Below, one piece after another: positions 9,045-16,754 of a DNA stretch of 26,349 nt; the stretch's first letter is position 1; each line of letters begins with the position of its first letter. The notes beneath the pieces were generated by a model, which saw nothing but the letters and a program-made list of their open reading frames with translations, searched no databases and was not told the origin of the DNA. The translations under genes and the position numbers were made by a program. Source of the DNA: Paramacrobiotus metropolitanus (Eukaryota > Tardigrada > Eutardigrada > Parachela > Macrobiotidae); assembly GCF_019649055.1 (NCBI RefSeq), contig NW_026570625.1:1-26349 (forward strand), written 5' to 3'.

Positions 9045-9456
9045 ATGGATAATCGAACAATGACAAAGATACTTTGCCAAAATCCAAAAACGGAGAGGAT
9101 ATTTCGAGGAGTTTATGCCGGATACACTTCCCGAACGCTCCAAAGCGTCAACAGCCTGGTCATCCATCCAGCCGTTTTTCGACTCATACGGACGATCTGT
9201 GGAGTATTTTGACGAGATTAGAGAATGGTTAACTGATTTACATGTTGTTTATCAAATGGAACGTATACAACAAACGTTTTCGACAGTCTGCGGTCAATTT
9301 TGCATTTTTTTTATTTATAAGCGCGCAAGCGAAGAATCATATAGAGACATTATTCATTATTTCACAAAAAATTACGCAAACAATGATGCAATGGTTTGTC
9401 AATGGGTAAACAATCACTTTAACATGAACACAGCAATGTATGCAGAGCTTGAATAA
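9045..9456 (+). pseudogene. Adenain-type cysteine protease, copy 1, active-site His segment deleted
   Basis: Compared with copy 2, 66 bp are missing between 9121 and 9175 and the joining sequence is altered. The lost part contains the GEHWLAFY segment with the catalytic histidine. A 2-nt difference near 9117 also shifts the frame from the 9045 start. The downstream part is open to its stop at 9454-9456 and keeps FFDSYG and TVCGQFC with the catalytic cysteine. This family matures capsid precursors. Copy 1 cannot be active as written. Its 3' end is intact where copy 2 is shifted. Confidence 0.85.
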
Positions 9457-9614
9457 AATAAAAAAGCAGCAAATTTTTTGGGTTTTACATTTCACATTTT
9501 ATGTCCCTGAGGTAGAAGTAAAGCAATCAGCACTTTTTTTAGCGTTTACATTTCACATTTTATGGTAACACAGACATGCTTTACCGTAACACAAAACGCA
9601 AACGATTCCGTCGC
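9457..9614. terminator. Convergent 3' region with a duplicated 20-mer (copy 1)
   Basis: The protease (plus) and PC4-like (minus) genes converge here. An AATAAA lies over the protease stop (9452-9457). The 20-mer TTTACATTTCACATTTTATG occurs at 9484-9503 and again at 9545-9564, 61 bp apart. On the minus strand it begins CATAAAA, close to a poly(A) signal. I read the region as a shared 3'-processing zone. Copy 2 has the same arrangement at 13775-13937. Confidence 0.4.
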
Positions 9615-10683
9615 TTAGACACCACCGTCTTCACCACCGTTGCCGCTGTTTCCTTCCTGGGCCTTGTTGATTTCGATAGGCAGTTTCATCTTCCCGTCTC
9701 CAATCTCCGTAATCTTCAGCTTCTCCATAGCAATACGCTTGACAGACTCCCACAGGGTATCCTTATGCTGGTCCAAAAACTGTTTGGCGTTAAAACCCAA
9801 AATGTCGTCAAATCCGGTAAGCTGGCCCCAAGGACGCAGTAACAACATCATGCCAATGAGACGTTTGCCATTTCAAGCTCAGTAATGATGTCGTTCATCA
9901 TTTCATCCGTTAGATTCAGTGTACCCAATCCCCATTCACAGGCATGGCTGGCTTCACGAACAGTTGGTTGTGTAAACAACGTGACCATTTCCCGCAACGT
10001 GCACAGTTCTCGTGCAGACGGTCAAGCCACATACCATACATGGTGAACGGTAGGCCAGCCAACAGGCTTGAAAAATCCGCTGCCGTTGGTTCGTTGTGAA
10101 TCACTAGCGAGCCACGTGCTTTCAACAAAGCATTGATGTCCTTGAACATTGACAGGTCTTGGATGGTGGTACGAAGTGATTCAAACGATTTTATCCCAAA
10201 AGAAACACCATTCTTGGTGGCCTGCATGTCGCCGTTGCCTCTCTTGCAGAACTGGCGGATATTGGCCAGCGCTACACTGTCATAGCTTGACCACACAAAA
10301 TAGACGTCGTTTCCGAGGTGAAACAGGGTGGACAGGTTACCGCTGGTTAGCTGTGGATCCCGGATTAAAGTCGTAATGTTGTTGTAGATGAGTCCAACGA
10401 GGCGCATGAACTGGTCGTTGGTGAGAAAAATGTGTTTCTCTCCCAGCGTCCATTTCGCATCTGGTCAGGAGGACTGGCAGTCGTAAAGTCGCCAATTATG
10501 AACTCCAAGGCCTGGGTGTCACTGTTGATGCGGGTGCAGATGAACTTGTCGTACCCGAACTTCATGGTAGGGAATCCTTCATAGTGGAAAGCGATCTTTC
10601 CGCTCGCAAACTTGCGCTTTGCTTCCCGACAAGATCAGTTTTATCGGGTACGAAACCGCGTTTGGAAGAGGCAGACTAGTCAT
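9615..10683 (-). pseudogene. Tandem PC4-like protein, copy 1, frame-broken
   Basis: Nearly identical to the open gene at 13938-15011, but 1-nt losses near 9875, 9993, 10466 and 10625-10675 split it into pieces. Start codon CAT is at 10681-10683 and stop TTA at 9615-9617. See the copy 2 entry for domains. The losses are mostly in short homopolymers, so sequencing error is a real alternative to decay. Confidence 0.85.
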
Positions 10684-10907
10684 GGTATATCAGAAGAAAA
10701 GGTAGACTAACTAAAGTGTCAGGAAGAATAATGAAAACGAGTTGGAATTAGAAGCCTGTATTTATAATAATCAAATACACTAAACACCCTGACCACAAAA
10801 TCCGGTTCAGCAATTTGTTGCTCAGCATTTTGTTGTTCACACTGGGCTTTATAAACCGTAGAGCAGAGCACACACGCACGCACGCACGGCTACACGCTAA
10901 CAGAACA
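10684..10907. promoter_or_regulatory. Divergent promoter region, copy 1
   Basis: 224 bp between the minus-strand PC4-like start and the plus-strand IAP start. TATAAA at 10850-10855 points to the IAP copy; TATTTATA at about 10759-10766 is TATAAATA on the minus strand, pointing to the PC4-like gene. It is nearly identical to 15012-15236. Confidence 0.5.
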
Positions 10908-11491
10908 ATGGACGGTTTTGCAAGTGCTTTTGGCCCTCGTGGGGATCCGCGCTATCCAGCCGAAAGTGTTGAGAATCGCATTGAAACATTTCGTGGTTGT
11001 GGGGTAAAATTACCCTCGAAGTGGCGAAAGAGTACGCCGAACTGGGCTGGTACTGCACGGGGATCCAGCACCAGATCCGTTGTGTTTACTGCTGTGAGAT
11101 TGAGGGACATGTCTAACGGGCATCTATCGAACACCGTGCAAGAATCCATGCTTTGGCAAAGCAGTTAAAGATAACTTCCCACAGATGTGGGTGGAATGCA
11201 ACAGGCTGCGGATGGATTACGATCAGGACAACATTGAGTACAACCATTCACCACCAAACAATCCCGACTGCGCAAAGTATAACACCATGTATGCGCGGGC
11301 GTTTTCCTGACGACAGACCGTGGCCCGAAGAAAAAAAACACTTGGTGTACAAGCTGGCCGAAGCTGGATTCTACAACTGCGGTGAGCTTTACAACAAAAC
11401 ATTCTTTGGCTATCAAGTTGACAAGAAAAACAACTCACGATTGCTGGTCGAACAGTTAAACCAGGCGAAGGGGGTTGGGGGGGCCCCGTTG
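10908..11491 (+). pseudogene. IAP-like gene, copy 1, truncated at the duplication junction
   Basis: Contains the start (MDGFASAFGPRGDPRYPAES), the partial first BIR and the region up to GFYNCG, matching 15237-15820. It is then cut at about 11491, where the sequence joins a second copy of the minor virion gene. The CFYC-containing BIR exon and the RING exon are absent. It also lacks one G in a G run near 11005 relative to copy 2. It cannot make a functional IAP. Confidence 0.85.
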
Positions 11492-11892
11492 CCTGATCCG
11501 GGATTATTTGATGATTTACTAGGTCATACACAGCTGGGGAGCGGATTTGTTCGATATCGTGGAAGCTATCAAAACGGTGGAGGTTTTGGTAGTTTTCTGC
11601 GTGCAGTATTTTCCAAGGTTGCTCGTTTGTTGCACCAGTTGTAAGGGCGGCAGCGCCGCAGGCTAAACCGCTTTAGCAGCTGCTACGCCTCATTTAAAAA
11701 ACAGCTAGTACAGCGGTACATGAAGCTGCAAAATCTGTGGGCAACAAAAATCGCCCAAGTTCTCGCACCAACTCAACAAGCATCTAGCGGCGGTAAAAAG
11801 GGAGAAAAGGGGTATTAAAGAAACCAACGCAGCGGTAACGCACTACCGAAATTCGCTGTGTCCCACCGTTTGATCTTCCTGACTATATTTAG
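11492..11892 (+). pseudogene. Minor virion protein, copy 2, lacks its own start
   Basis: Same body as 7259-7650 (LFDDLLGHTQLGSGFVRYRG, GGGFGSFLR helix, basic tail). Here the 5' end is fused to IAP sequence, so no native start codon is left. The central region has frame breaks (near 11630 and 11690), and the tail has several substitutions, including an early TAA in the basic stretch (about 11815). It looks like the more decayed copy of this gene. The stop equivalent is TAG 11890-11892. Confidence 0.7.
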
Positions 11893-11894
11893 AA

Positions 11895-13290
11895 ATGGCT
11901 TCCATAAGCGAAGGCTCAGAACTTGCCATTGCTGCAGAATCGCACATTTTGCCATACCGCCTTCGTTTGCGGACCGATTCCGGACAGAAGAAGAAAGAAT
12001 CGGCCCCAGCCGCCATTCCGGAAAATATTCCGGCGGGTGGTGACATAAATTTTATATAGCTCCTTCATCAAACGCCATGGTTTCTTTACCGGATTTAAGC
12101 ATAGAATTAGAAGTGGCACTAAAGAAAAGGAATGCTGATGGTAGTTGGGAGCGAATCAAAGCGACGGATACCTGTGCTCCTGTAAATAATTTGATTCATT
12201 CAATGTTTCAATCAGTTCAAGTTTCGGTTGCTAACCGATTGGTAAGCGACTGCGCAATCTATTATCCATACAGAGCAATGTTTGAGTGCTTGCTAAATTA
12301 CACAAAGAGGCGATGAATACACAGCTAACATCCTGTGGGTTTTACTTGGATGTCGCCGGAAGCTTTGAAGATTCGGTTAACAACTCAGCCGAACAATCAC
12401 GACTCAGGCTTTTCGCAAAACATGAATACATCCCTTTAAGCGGGAAATTGTTTTCGGATATTTTCATGCAAGACAAGCCTTTGATAACTGGAGTTCCATT
12501 ACAAATACGCTTTGTTTTGCATAAACCGGAATTCTATCTTCGCGATTTTGCGAATCCGGCGCAGGACGAATTTAAATTATTTATACGCAATCCAAGAATT
12601 TTTGTTCGCCGTTATGTTGGTAAGCAGCAGGAAAAATTTGAAAATATCTGCATAAAAAAAATCTAATGCATTACTATTACAGGGGTTCCAGAATACATGA
12701 ATGCTATAAGCAAGCGGTTATTGACCACAACAGCAAAATATCCTATAGAACGTGTTCTGATGCGCCCGATCGAATTACCTGCCAACATACAAAGCACTGT
12801 TTTTAATAACATACACATTGGTCAAGTCCCCAAGGTGCTTTTTGTGGCTTTTGTCGCAGCGGATGCTTTTAACGGCACAAAAAAGACAAATCCATTCAAT
12901 TTTCAACACTTTAATTTGTCTCAAATCAGCGTCGAAGTTGATGGACAGTCTTTTCCTAATCGGCCGTACGAGCCGGATTATGCAAACGGTAATTACTTGG
13001 AGTGCTACGATGGTCTGCTAGACACTTTAGGACGGCGTAACAGTCCTTTTGGCGCACTGCCTTTTAATCGCGACGAGTATGCAAACGGATTCTGTATTTA
13101 CGGCTTTGATTTAACGCCAGGGGGAACCGGACTCGGCCCTCTAAGTTTAATTCGTCAGGGTAATTTAGGCATCCGAGTAGTCTTCAACCAACCGCTCAAG
13201 CAGCCCACGATCATGGTCACATTTCTTACGTTTGACGCGGTAATAGAAATTAACAATTTTCGTCAGCTAATTTGTGACTTTACCAACTAA
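11895..13290 (+). pseudogene. Double-jelly-roll major capsid protein, copy 2
   Basis: The better-preserved copy. N-terminal piece starts MASISEGSELAIAAESHILP; a frame break near 12050-12056 (T run before ATATAG) is shared with copy 1. The core from 12077 has NLIHSMFQSVQVSVANRLV and YPYRAMFECLLNY; a 1-nt loss near 12303 (ACACAAAG versus ACACAAAAG) changes frame before LTSCGFYLDVAG. An intron 12620-12682 (63 bp) fits GT-AG rules and phase. After it the frame is open to TAA 13288-13290, containing AKYPIERV, FNFQHFNLSQISVEVDGQ and FCIYGFDLTPGGTG. The protein belongs to the Polinton double-jelly-roll capsid family (database relatives are labelled F54H12.2-like). The intron falls near the boundary of the two jelly rolls. 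Confidence 0.9.
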
Positions 13291-13295
13291 CTAAA

Positions 13296-13774
13296 ATGGA
13301 TAATCGAACAATGACAAAGATACTTTGCCAAAATCCAAAAACGGAGAGGATATTTCGAGGAGTTTATGCCCGGGATACACTTCCCGAACGCTCCAATGTT
13401 TTACCTGCCGCCTACATCGTCAACACGGACAAATCCAGTGGTTCTGGTGAACACTGGTTAGCATTCTATCAAAGCGAGCCGTCATCCATCGAGTTTTTCG
13501 ACTCATACGGACGATCTGTGGAGTATTTTGACGAGATTAGAGAATGGTTAACTGATTTACATGTTGTTTATCAAATGGAACGTATACAACAAACGTTTTC
13601 GACAGTCTGCGGTCAATTTTGCATTTTTTTTATTTATAAGCGCGCAAGCGAGAATCATATAGAGACATTATTCATTATTTCACAAAAAATTACGCAAACA
13701 ATGATGCAATGGTTTGTCAATGGGTAAACAATCACTTTAACATGAACACAGCAATGTATGAAGAACTTGAATAA
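13296..13774 (+). pseudogene. Adenain-type cysteine protease, copy 2, shifted near the C-terminus
   Basis: Open from MDNRTMTKILCQNPK to residue 143. His53 lies in GEHWLAFY, Asp69 in FFDSYG, Gln99 in QQTFSTVC and Cys105 in CGQFC, matching the His-acidic-Gln-Cys active-site order of adenovirus protease (family C5). One A is missing near 13651 relative to copy 1 (GCGAGAATC versus GCGAAGAATC), so the last part is read in a wrong frame to a stop at 13725-13727; the natural stop would be 13772-13774. The enzyme would process virion precursors. Catalytic residues are all present in this copy, but its C-terminal helix is lost. Confidence 0.9.
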
Positions 13775-13802
13775 AATAAAAAAGCAGCAAATTTTTTTGG
13801 GT

Positions 13803-13885
13803 TTTACATTTCACATTTTATGTCCCTGAGGTAGAAGTAGAAGCAATCAGCACTTTTTTTTAGCGTTTACATTTCACATTTTTAT
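13803..13885. repeat. Duplicated 20-mer in convergent 3' region (copy 2)
   Basis: TTTACATTTCACATTTTATG at 13803-13822 and a version with one extra T at 13866-13886, in the gap between the convergent protease and PC4-like genes. It is the equivalent of 9484-9564. The motif is kept in both positions and both duplicates, so it may be a 3'-processing or boundary element. Confidence 0.45.
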
Positions 13886-13937
13886 GGTAACACAGACATG
13901 CTTTACCGTAACACAAAACGCAAACGATTCCGTCGCT

Positions 13938-15011
13938 TTAGACACCACCGTCTTCACCACCGTTGCCGCTGTTTCCTTCCTGGGCCTTGTTGATTTCGAT
14001 AGGCAGTTTCATCTTCCCGTCTCCAATCTCCGTAATCTTCAGCTTCTCCATAGCAATACGCTTGACAGACTCCCACAGGGTATCCTTATGCTGGTCCAAA
14101 AACTGTTTGGCGTTAAAACCCAAAATGTCGTCAAATCCGGTAAGCTGGCCCCAAGGACGCAGTAACAACATCATGCCAATGAGACGTTTGCCATTTCCAA
14201 GCTCAGTAATGATGTCGTTCATCATTTCATCCGTTAGATTCAGTGTACCCAATCCCCATTCACAGGCATGGCTGGCTTCACGAACAGTTGGTTGTGTAAA
14301 CAACGTGACCATTTCCCCGCAACGTGCACAGTTCTCGTGCAGACGGTCAAGCCACATACCATACATGGTGAACGGTAGGCCAGCCAACAGGCTTGAAAAA
14401 TCCGCTGCCGTTGGTTCGTTGTGAATCACTAGCGAGCCACGTGCTTTCAACAAAGCATTGATGTCCTTGAACATTGACAGGTCTTGGATGGTGGTACGAA
14501 GTGATTCAAACGATTTTATCCCAAAAGAAACACCATTCTTGGTGGCCTGCATGTCGCCGTTGCCTCTCTTGCAGAACTGGCGGATATTGGCCAGCGCTAC
14601 ACTGTCATAGCTTGACCACACAAAATAGACGTCGTTTCCGAGGTGAAACAGGGTGGACAGGTTACCGCTGGTTAGCTGTGGATCCCGGATTAAAGTCGTA
14701 ATGTTGTTGTAGATGAGTCCAACGAGGCGCATGAACTGGTCGTTGGTGAGAAAAATGTGTTTCTCTCCCAGCGTCCATTTCGCATCTGGTCCAGGAGGAC
14801 TGGCAGTCGTAAAGTCGCCAATTATGAACTCCAAGGCCTGGGTGTCACTGTTGATGCGGGTGCAGATGAACTTGTCGTACCCGAACTTCATGGTAGGGAA
14901 TCCTTCATAGTGGAAAGCGATCTTTCCGCTCGCAAACTTGCGCTTTGCTTCCCCGACAAGATCAGTTTTATCGGGTACGAAACCGCGTTTGGAAGGAGGC
15001 AGACTAGTCAT
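13938..15011 (-). CDS. 357-aa protein with two tandem PC4-like units
   Basis: Fully open, no intron. Residues about 41-102 (MKFGYDKFI, LEFIIGDF, LGEKHIFLTNDQFMRL) and about 121-178 (FHLGNDVYFVW, VALANIRQFCKRGNGDM, TKNGVSFGIKSFESL) each follow the pattern of the PC4/p15 transcriptional coactivator single-strand-DNA-binding fold: Phe-x-x-Gly, strand, IR-aromatic strand, Gly-containing loop, KKGIS-like strand, then a helix ending in Leu. Human PC4 has one unit and dimerises; here two units in one chain could form the dimer internally. The C-terminal 175 residues, with a CARC pair and a Gly-rich acidic tail, are unrecognised. A TATAAATA lies about 77 bp upstream. PC4 acts in pol II transcription and ssDNA protection; either role would fit. 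Assignment rests on pattern, not a search. Confidence 0.62.
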   Translation of the reverse strand: MTSLPPSKRGFVPDKTDLVGEAKRKFASGKIAFHYEGFPTMKFGYDKFICTRINSDTQALEFIIGDFTTASPPGPDAKWTLGEKHIFLTNDQFMRLVGLIYNNITTLIRDPQLTSGNLSTLFHLGNDVYFVWSSYDSVALANIRQFCKRGNGDMQATKNGVSFGIKSFESLRTTIQDLSMFKDINALLKARGSLVIHNEPTAADFSSLLAGLPFTMYGMWLDRLHENCARCGEMVTLFTQPTVREASHACEWGLGTLNLTDEMMNDIITELGNGKRLIGMMLLLRPWGQLTGFDDILGFNAKQFLDQHKDTLWESVKRIAMEKLKITEIGDGKMKLPIEINKAQEGNSGNGGEDGGV

Positions 15012-15236
15012 GGTATATCAGAAGAAAAGGTAGACTAACTAAAAGTGTCAGGAAGAATAATGAAAACGAGTTGGAATTAGAAGCCTGTATTTATAATAAT
15101 CAAATACACTAAACACCCTGACCACAAAATCCGGTTCAGCAATTTGTTGCTCAGCATTTTGTTGTTCACACTGGGCTTTATAAACCGTAGAGCAGAGCAC
15201 ACACGCACGCACGCACGGCTACACGCTAACAGAACA
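15012..15236. promoter_or_regulatory. Divergent promoter between PC4-like and IAP-like genes
   Basis: 225 bp separate two divergent start codons. TATAAA at 15179-15184 lies 53 bp before the IAP ATG; TATTTATA at 15088-15095 reads TATAAATA on the minus strand, about 77 bp before the PC4-like ATG. Both spacings leave room for a short 5' UTR. A CA-rich tract (ACACACGCACGCACGCACGG) precedes the IAP start. Two clear TATA boxes in an element that encodes a TBP-like protein make this a candidate target of that protein. Confidence 0.55.
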
Positions 15237-16585
15237 ATGGACGGTTTTGCAAGTGCTTTTGGCCCTCGTGGGGATCCGCGCTATCCAGCCGAAAGTGTTG
15301 AGAATCGCATTGAAACATTTCGTGGTTGTGGGGGTAAAATTACCCTCGAAGTGGCGAAAGAGTACGCCGAACTGGGCTGGTACTGCACGGGGATCCAGCA
15401 CCAGATCCGTTGTGTTTACTGCTGTGAGATTGAGGGACATGTCTAACGGGCATCTATCGAACACCGTGCAAGAATCCATGCTTTGGCAAAGCAGTTAAAG
15501 ATAACTTCCCACAGATGTGGGTGGAATGCAACGGGCTGCGGATGGATTACGATCAGGACAACATTGAGTACAACCATTCACCACCAAACAATCCCGACTG
15601 CGCAAAGTATAACACCATGTATGCGCGGGCGTTTTCCTTTGACGACAGACCGTGGCCCGAAGAAAAAAAACACTTGGTGTACAAGCTGGCCGAAGCTGGA
15701 TTCTACAACTGCGGTGAGCTTTACAACAAAACATTCTTTTGGCTATCAAGTTGACAAGAAAAACAACTCACGATTGCTGGTCGAACAGTTAAACCAGGCG
15801 AAGGGGGTGGGGGCCCTGTTGCTCGCTGCCGACACATTTGGCTAATGTGTCGGACGCGGTAAATAACGTCGACCGGAGCGCTTCGCGCTTCCGGTCGCCC
15901 GTTGTTTACAGGACAATGGGTTTTTTATTATTACGCAGGTCTTACTGTGCCGGGAGTTTCGGTATGCCCGGATGCTGTACGCTGTTTTTACTGCTATGTC
16001 TTCATTTCTGGATTGCCGCTGGATCTGGAACCATGGATTGAACATGCCCGCCAATCACCAGCCTGTGCATATCTGATGAATGTAAAAGGCAAACGGTTCA
16101 TCAACGATGTTATACGAGCTTGCAAGTCCCCTGTTACCGACATTGGAATACAAGGTGGGTTTCATCTGTTTGTTACTTTTATTTTTTAATAATAATAATA
16201 ATATGTAGGTATGACAGTTTTGGAAAACAAAGCACGGCTCGTTGGCTTCAGTCAAGACCAAATTGATGCCGCTAAGGCCAAGAAGAAGGGCCGTTTCTAT
16301 TTTTGGGAGGAATTGGAAGAAGCGGTGGAGTTCCACAACGCCGATTTTTTGGAGCAAAAGCATTTTTTGCACTATGCCACCGAAGTACCCGTCGGAGACG
16401 ATGCCCGCACCGTTGAGCAGTTGAAATGTAAAATCTGTCTGTCGCGGTATGCCAACACGCTGATCAGTCCGTGTAAGCATTTGGTCATGTGCGGACAGTG
16501 CGCCAAAGCGACCCTAGACCGAGGAAGCCTCTGCCCGTACTGCCGTCAGCCTGTTGAAGCCGTCACGTCACTTTATTTTACTTGA
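15237..16585 (+). CDS. IAP-like protein (BIR and RING), multi-exon
   Basis: Starts MDGFASAFGPRGD. The first BIR is incomplete (IETFRGCGGKITL, GWYCTGI, CVYCC) and has a frame break near 15440 that is also in copy 1. A second BIR begins EEKKHLVYKLAEAGFYNCG, then probably an intron 15714-15938 (GTGAGC donor, T-rich acceptor). The next exon has PDAVRCFYC and PWIEHARQSPACAYL, matching the zinc pattern C-x2-C-x16-H-x6-C. Intron 16155-16208 (54 bp) is clear. The last exon has a UBA-like GFSQDQIDAA segment and a C-terminal C3HC4 RING (CKICLSRYANTLISPCKH, CGQC, CPYC) typical of IAP E3 ligases. IAPs block caspases or signal through ubiquitin; a role in keeping host cells alive is inferred. The 5' part is partly degenerate. 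Confidence 0.82.
15829..15853. repeat. Perfect hairpin, 10-bp stem
   Basis: CCGACACATT-TGGCT-AATGTGTCGG, a perfect 10-bp stem with a 5-nt loop. It begins about 8 bp after the right end of the tandem duplication, in the long candidate IAP intron. It may be the remnant of an inserted element or a replication-stalling structure. Confidence 0.75.
15859..15909. repeat. Large GC-rich hairpin, about 23-bp imperfect stem
   Basis: GTAAATAACG followed by CGACCGGAGCGC pairs with GCGCTTCCGGTCG and CGTTGTTTAC across a short TTC loop, with one or two mismatches and a small bulge. It directly follows the 15829-15853 hairpin. Its GC content is unlike the AT-rich surroundings. The acceptor of the candidate IAP intron lies 29 bp beyond. 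Confidence 0.7.
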
Positions 16586-16739
16586 TACATTTTGCTGTTC
16601 TGGAAAATTGTGTGTGACAAAATGTTGCACTGCAAAATGTAGCAGTTGCATTCTGCTGATACTATATAACTGTAATAGTTTTATTCTGCTTTCCTTTTTT
16701 CTCTACTTGCTTTCATTCGTTGTTGATTCTTTAAACGTA

Positions 16740-16754
16740 ATGGATAATGGATGA
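16740..16754 (+). promoter_or_regulatory. Overlapping four-codon upstream ORF
   Basis: ATGGATAATGGATGA encodes MDNG and stop, and contains the ATG (16747) of the next gene in another frame. Scanning ribosomes would meet the short ORF first, so it could damp translation of the downstream gene. A TATA-like ACTATATAAC is at about 16659-16668, in the 160-bp spacer after the IAP stop. Confidence 0.3.

Larger units (their letters stand above)
7254..11491 (+). repeat. Tandem duplication, copy 1 (about 4.24 kb)
   Basis: From GGGATTATTTGATGATTTAC (7263) to the IAP sequence GCGAAGGGGG (about 11470) this block reappears at 11501-about 15815. It carries one minor virion gene body, one capsid gene, one protease gene, one PC4-like gene and the 5' part of an IAP gene. 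The offset to copy 2 grows from 4242 to 4329 because copy 1 has lost bases, mainly 66 bp in the protease. Confidence 0.93.
11492..15820 (+). repeat. Tandem duplication, copy 2 (about 4.33 kb)
   Basis: Direct repeat of 7254-11491. The junction sequence is GTTGCCTGATCCGGGATTAT: GTTGC continues the IAP side (also seen at about 15817-15821) and CTG starts the minor virion side (CTGGTCGGG at 7255). Overlap at the join is therefore only a few bases, as in microhomology-mediated joining or template switching. Substitutions between copies are few and clustered in the minor virion gene; indels predominate elsewhere. Confidence 0.93.

Noticed and set aside
11153-11644. Fusion protein of a BIR-type segment and the minor virion protein
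   Set aside because: The frame crosses the tandem-duplication junction; it is a by-product of the rearrangement and has no start codon of its own upstream of the BIR.
15714-15820. Coding continuation after GFYNCG (reading ELYNKTFFGYQVD)
   Set aside because: A strong GTGAGC donor lies at its start, the frame differs between copies and leads nowhere, and the next BIR segment follows a T-rich acceptor. I treat it as intron, though not with certainty.
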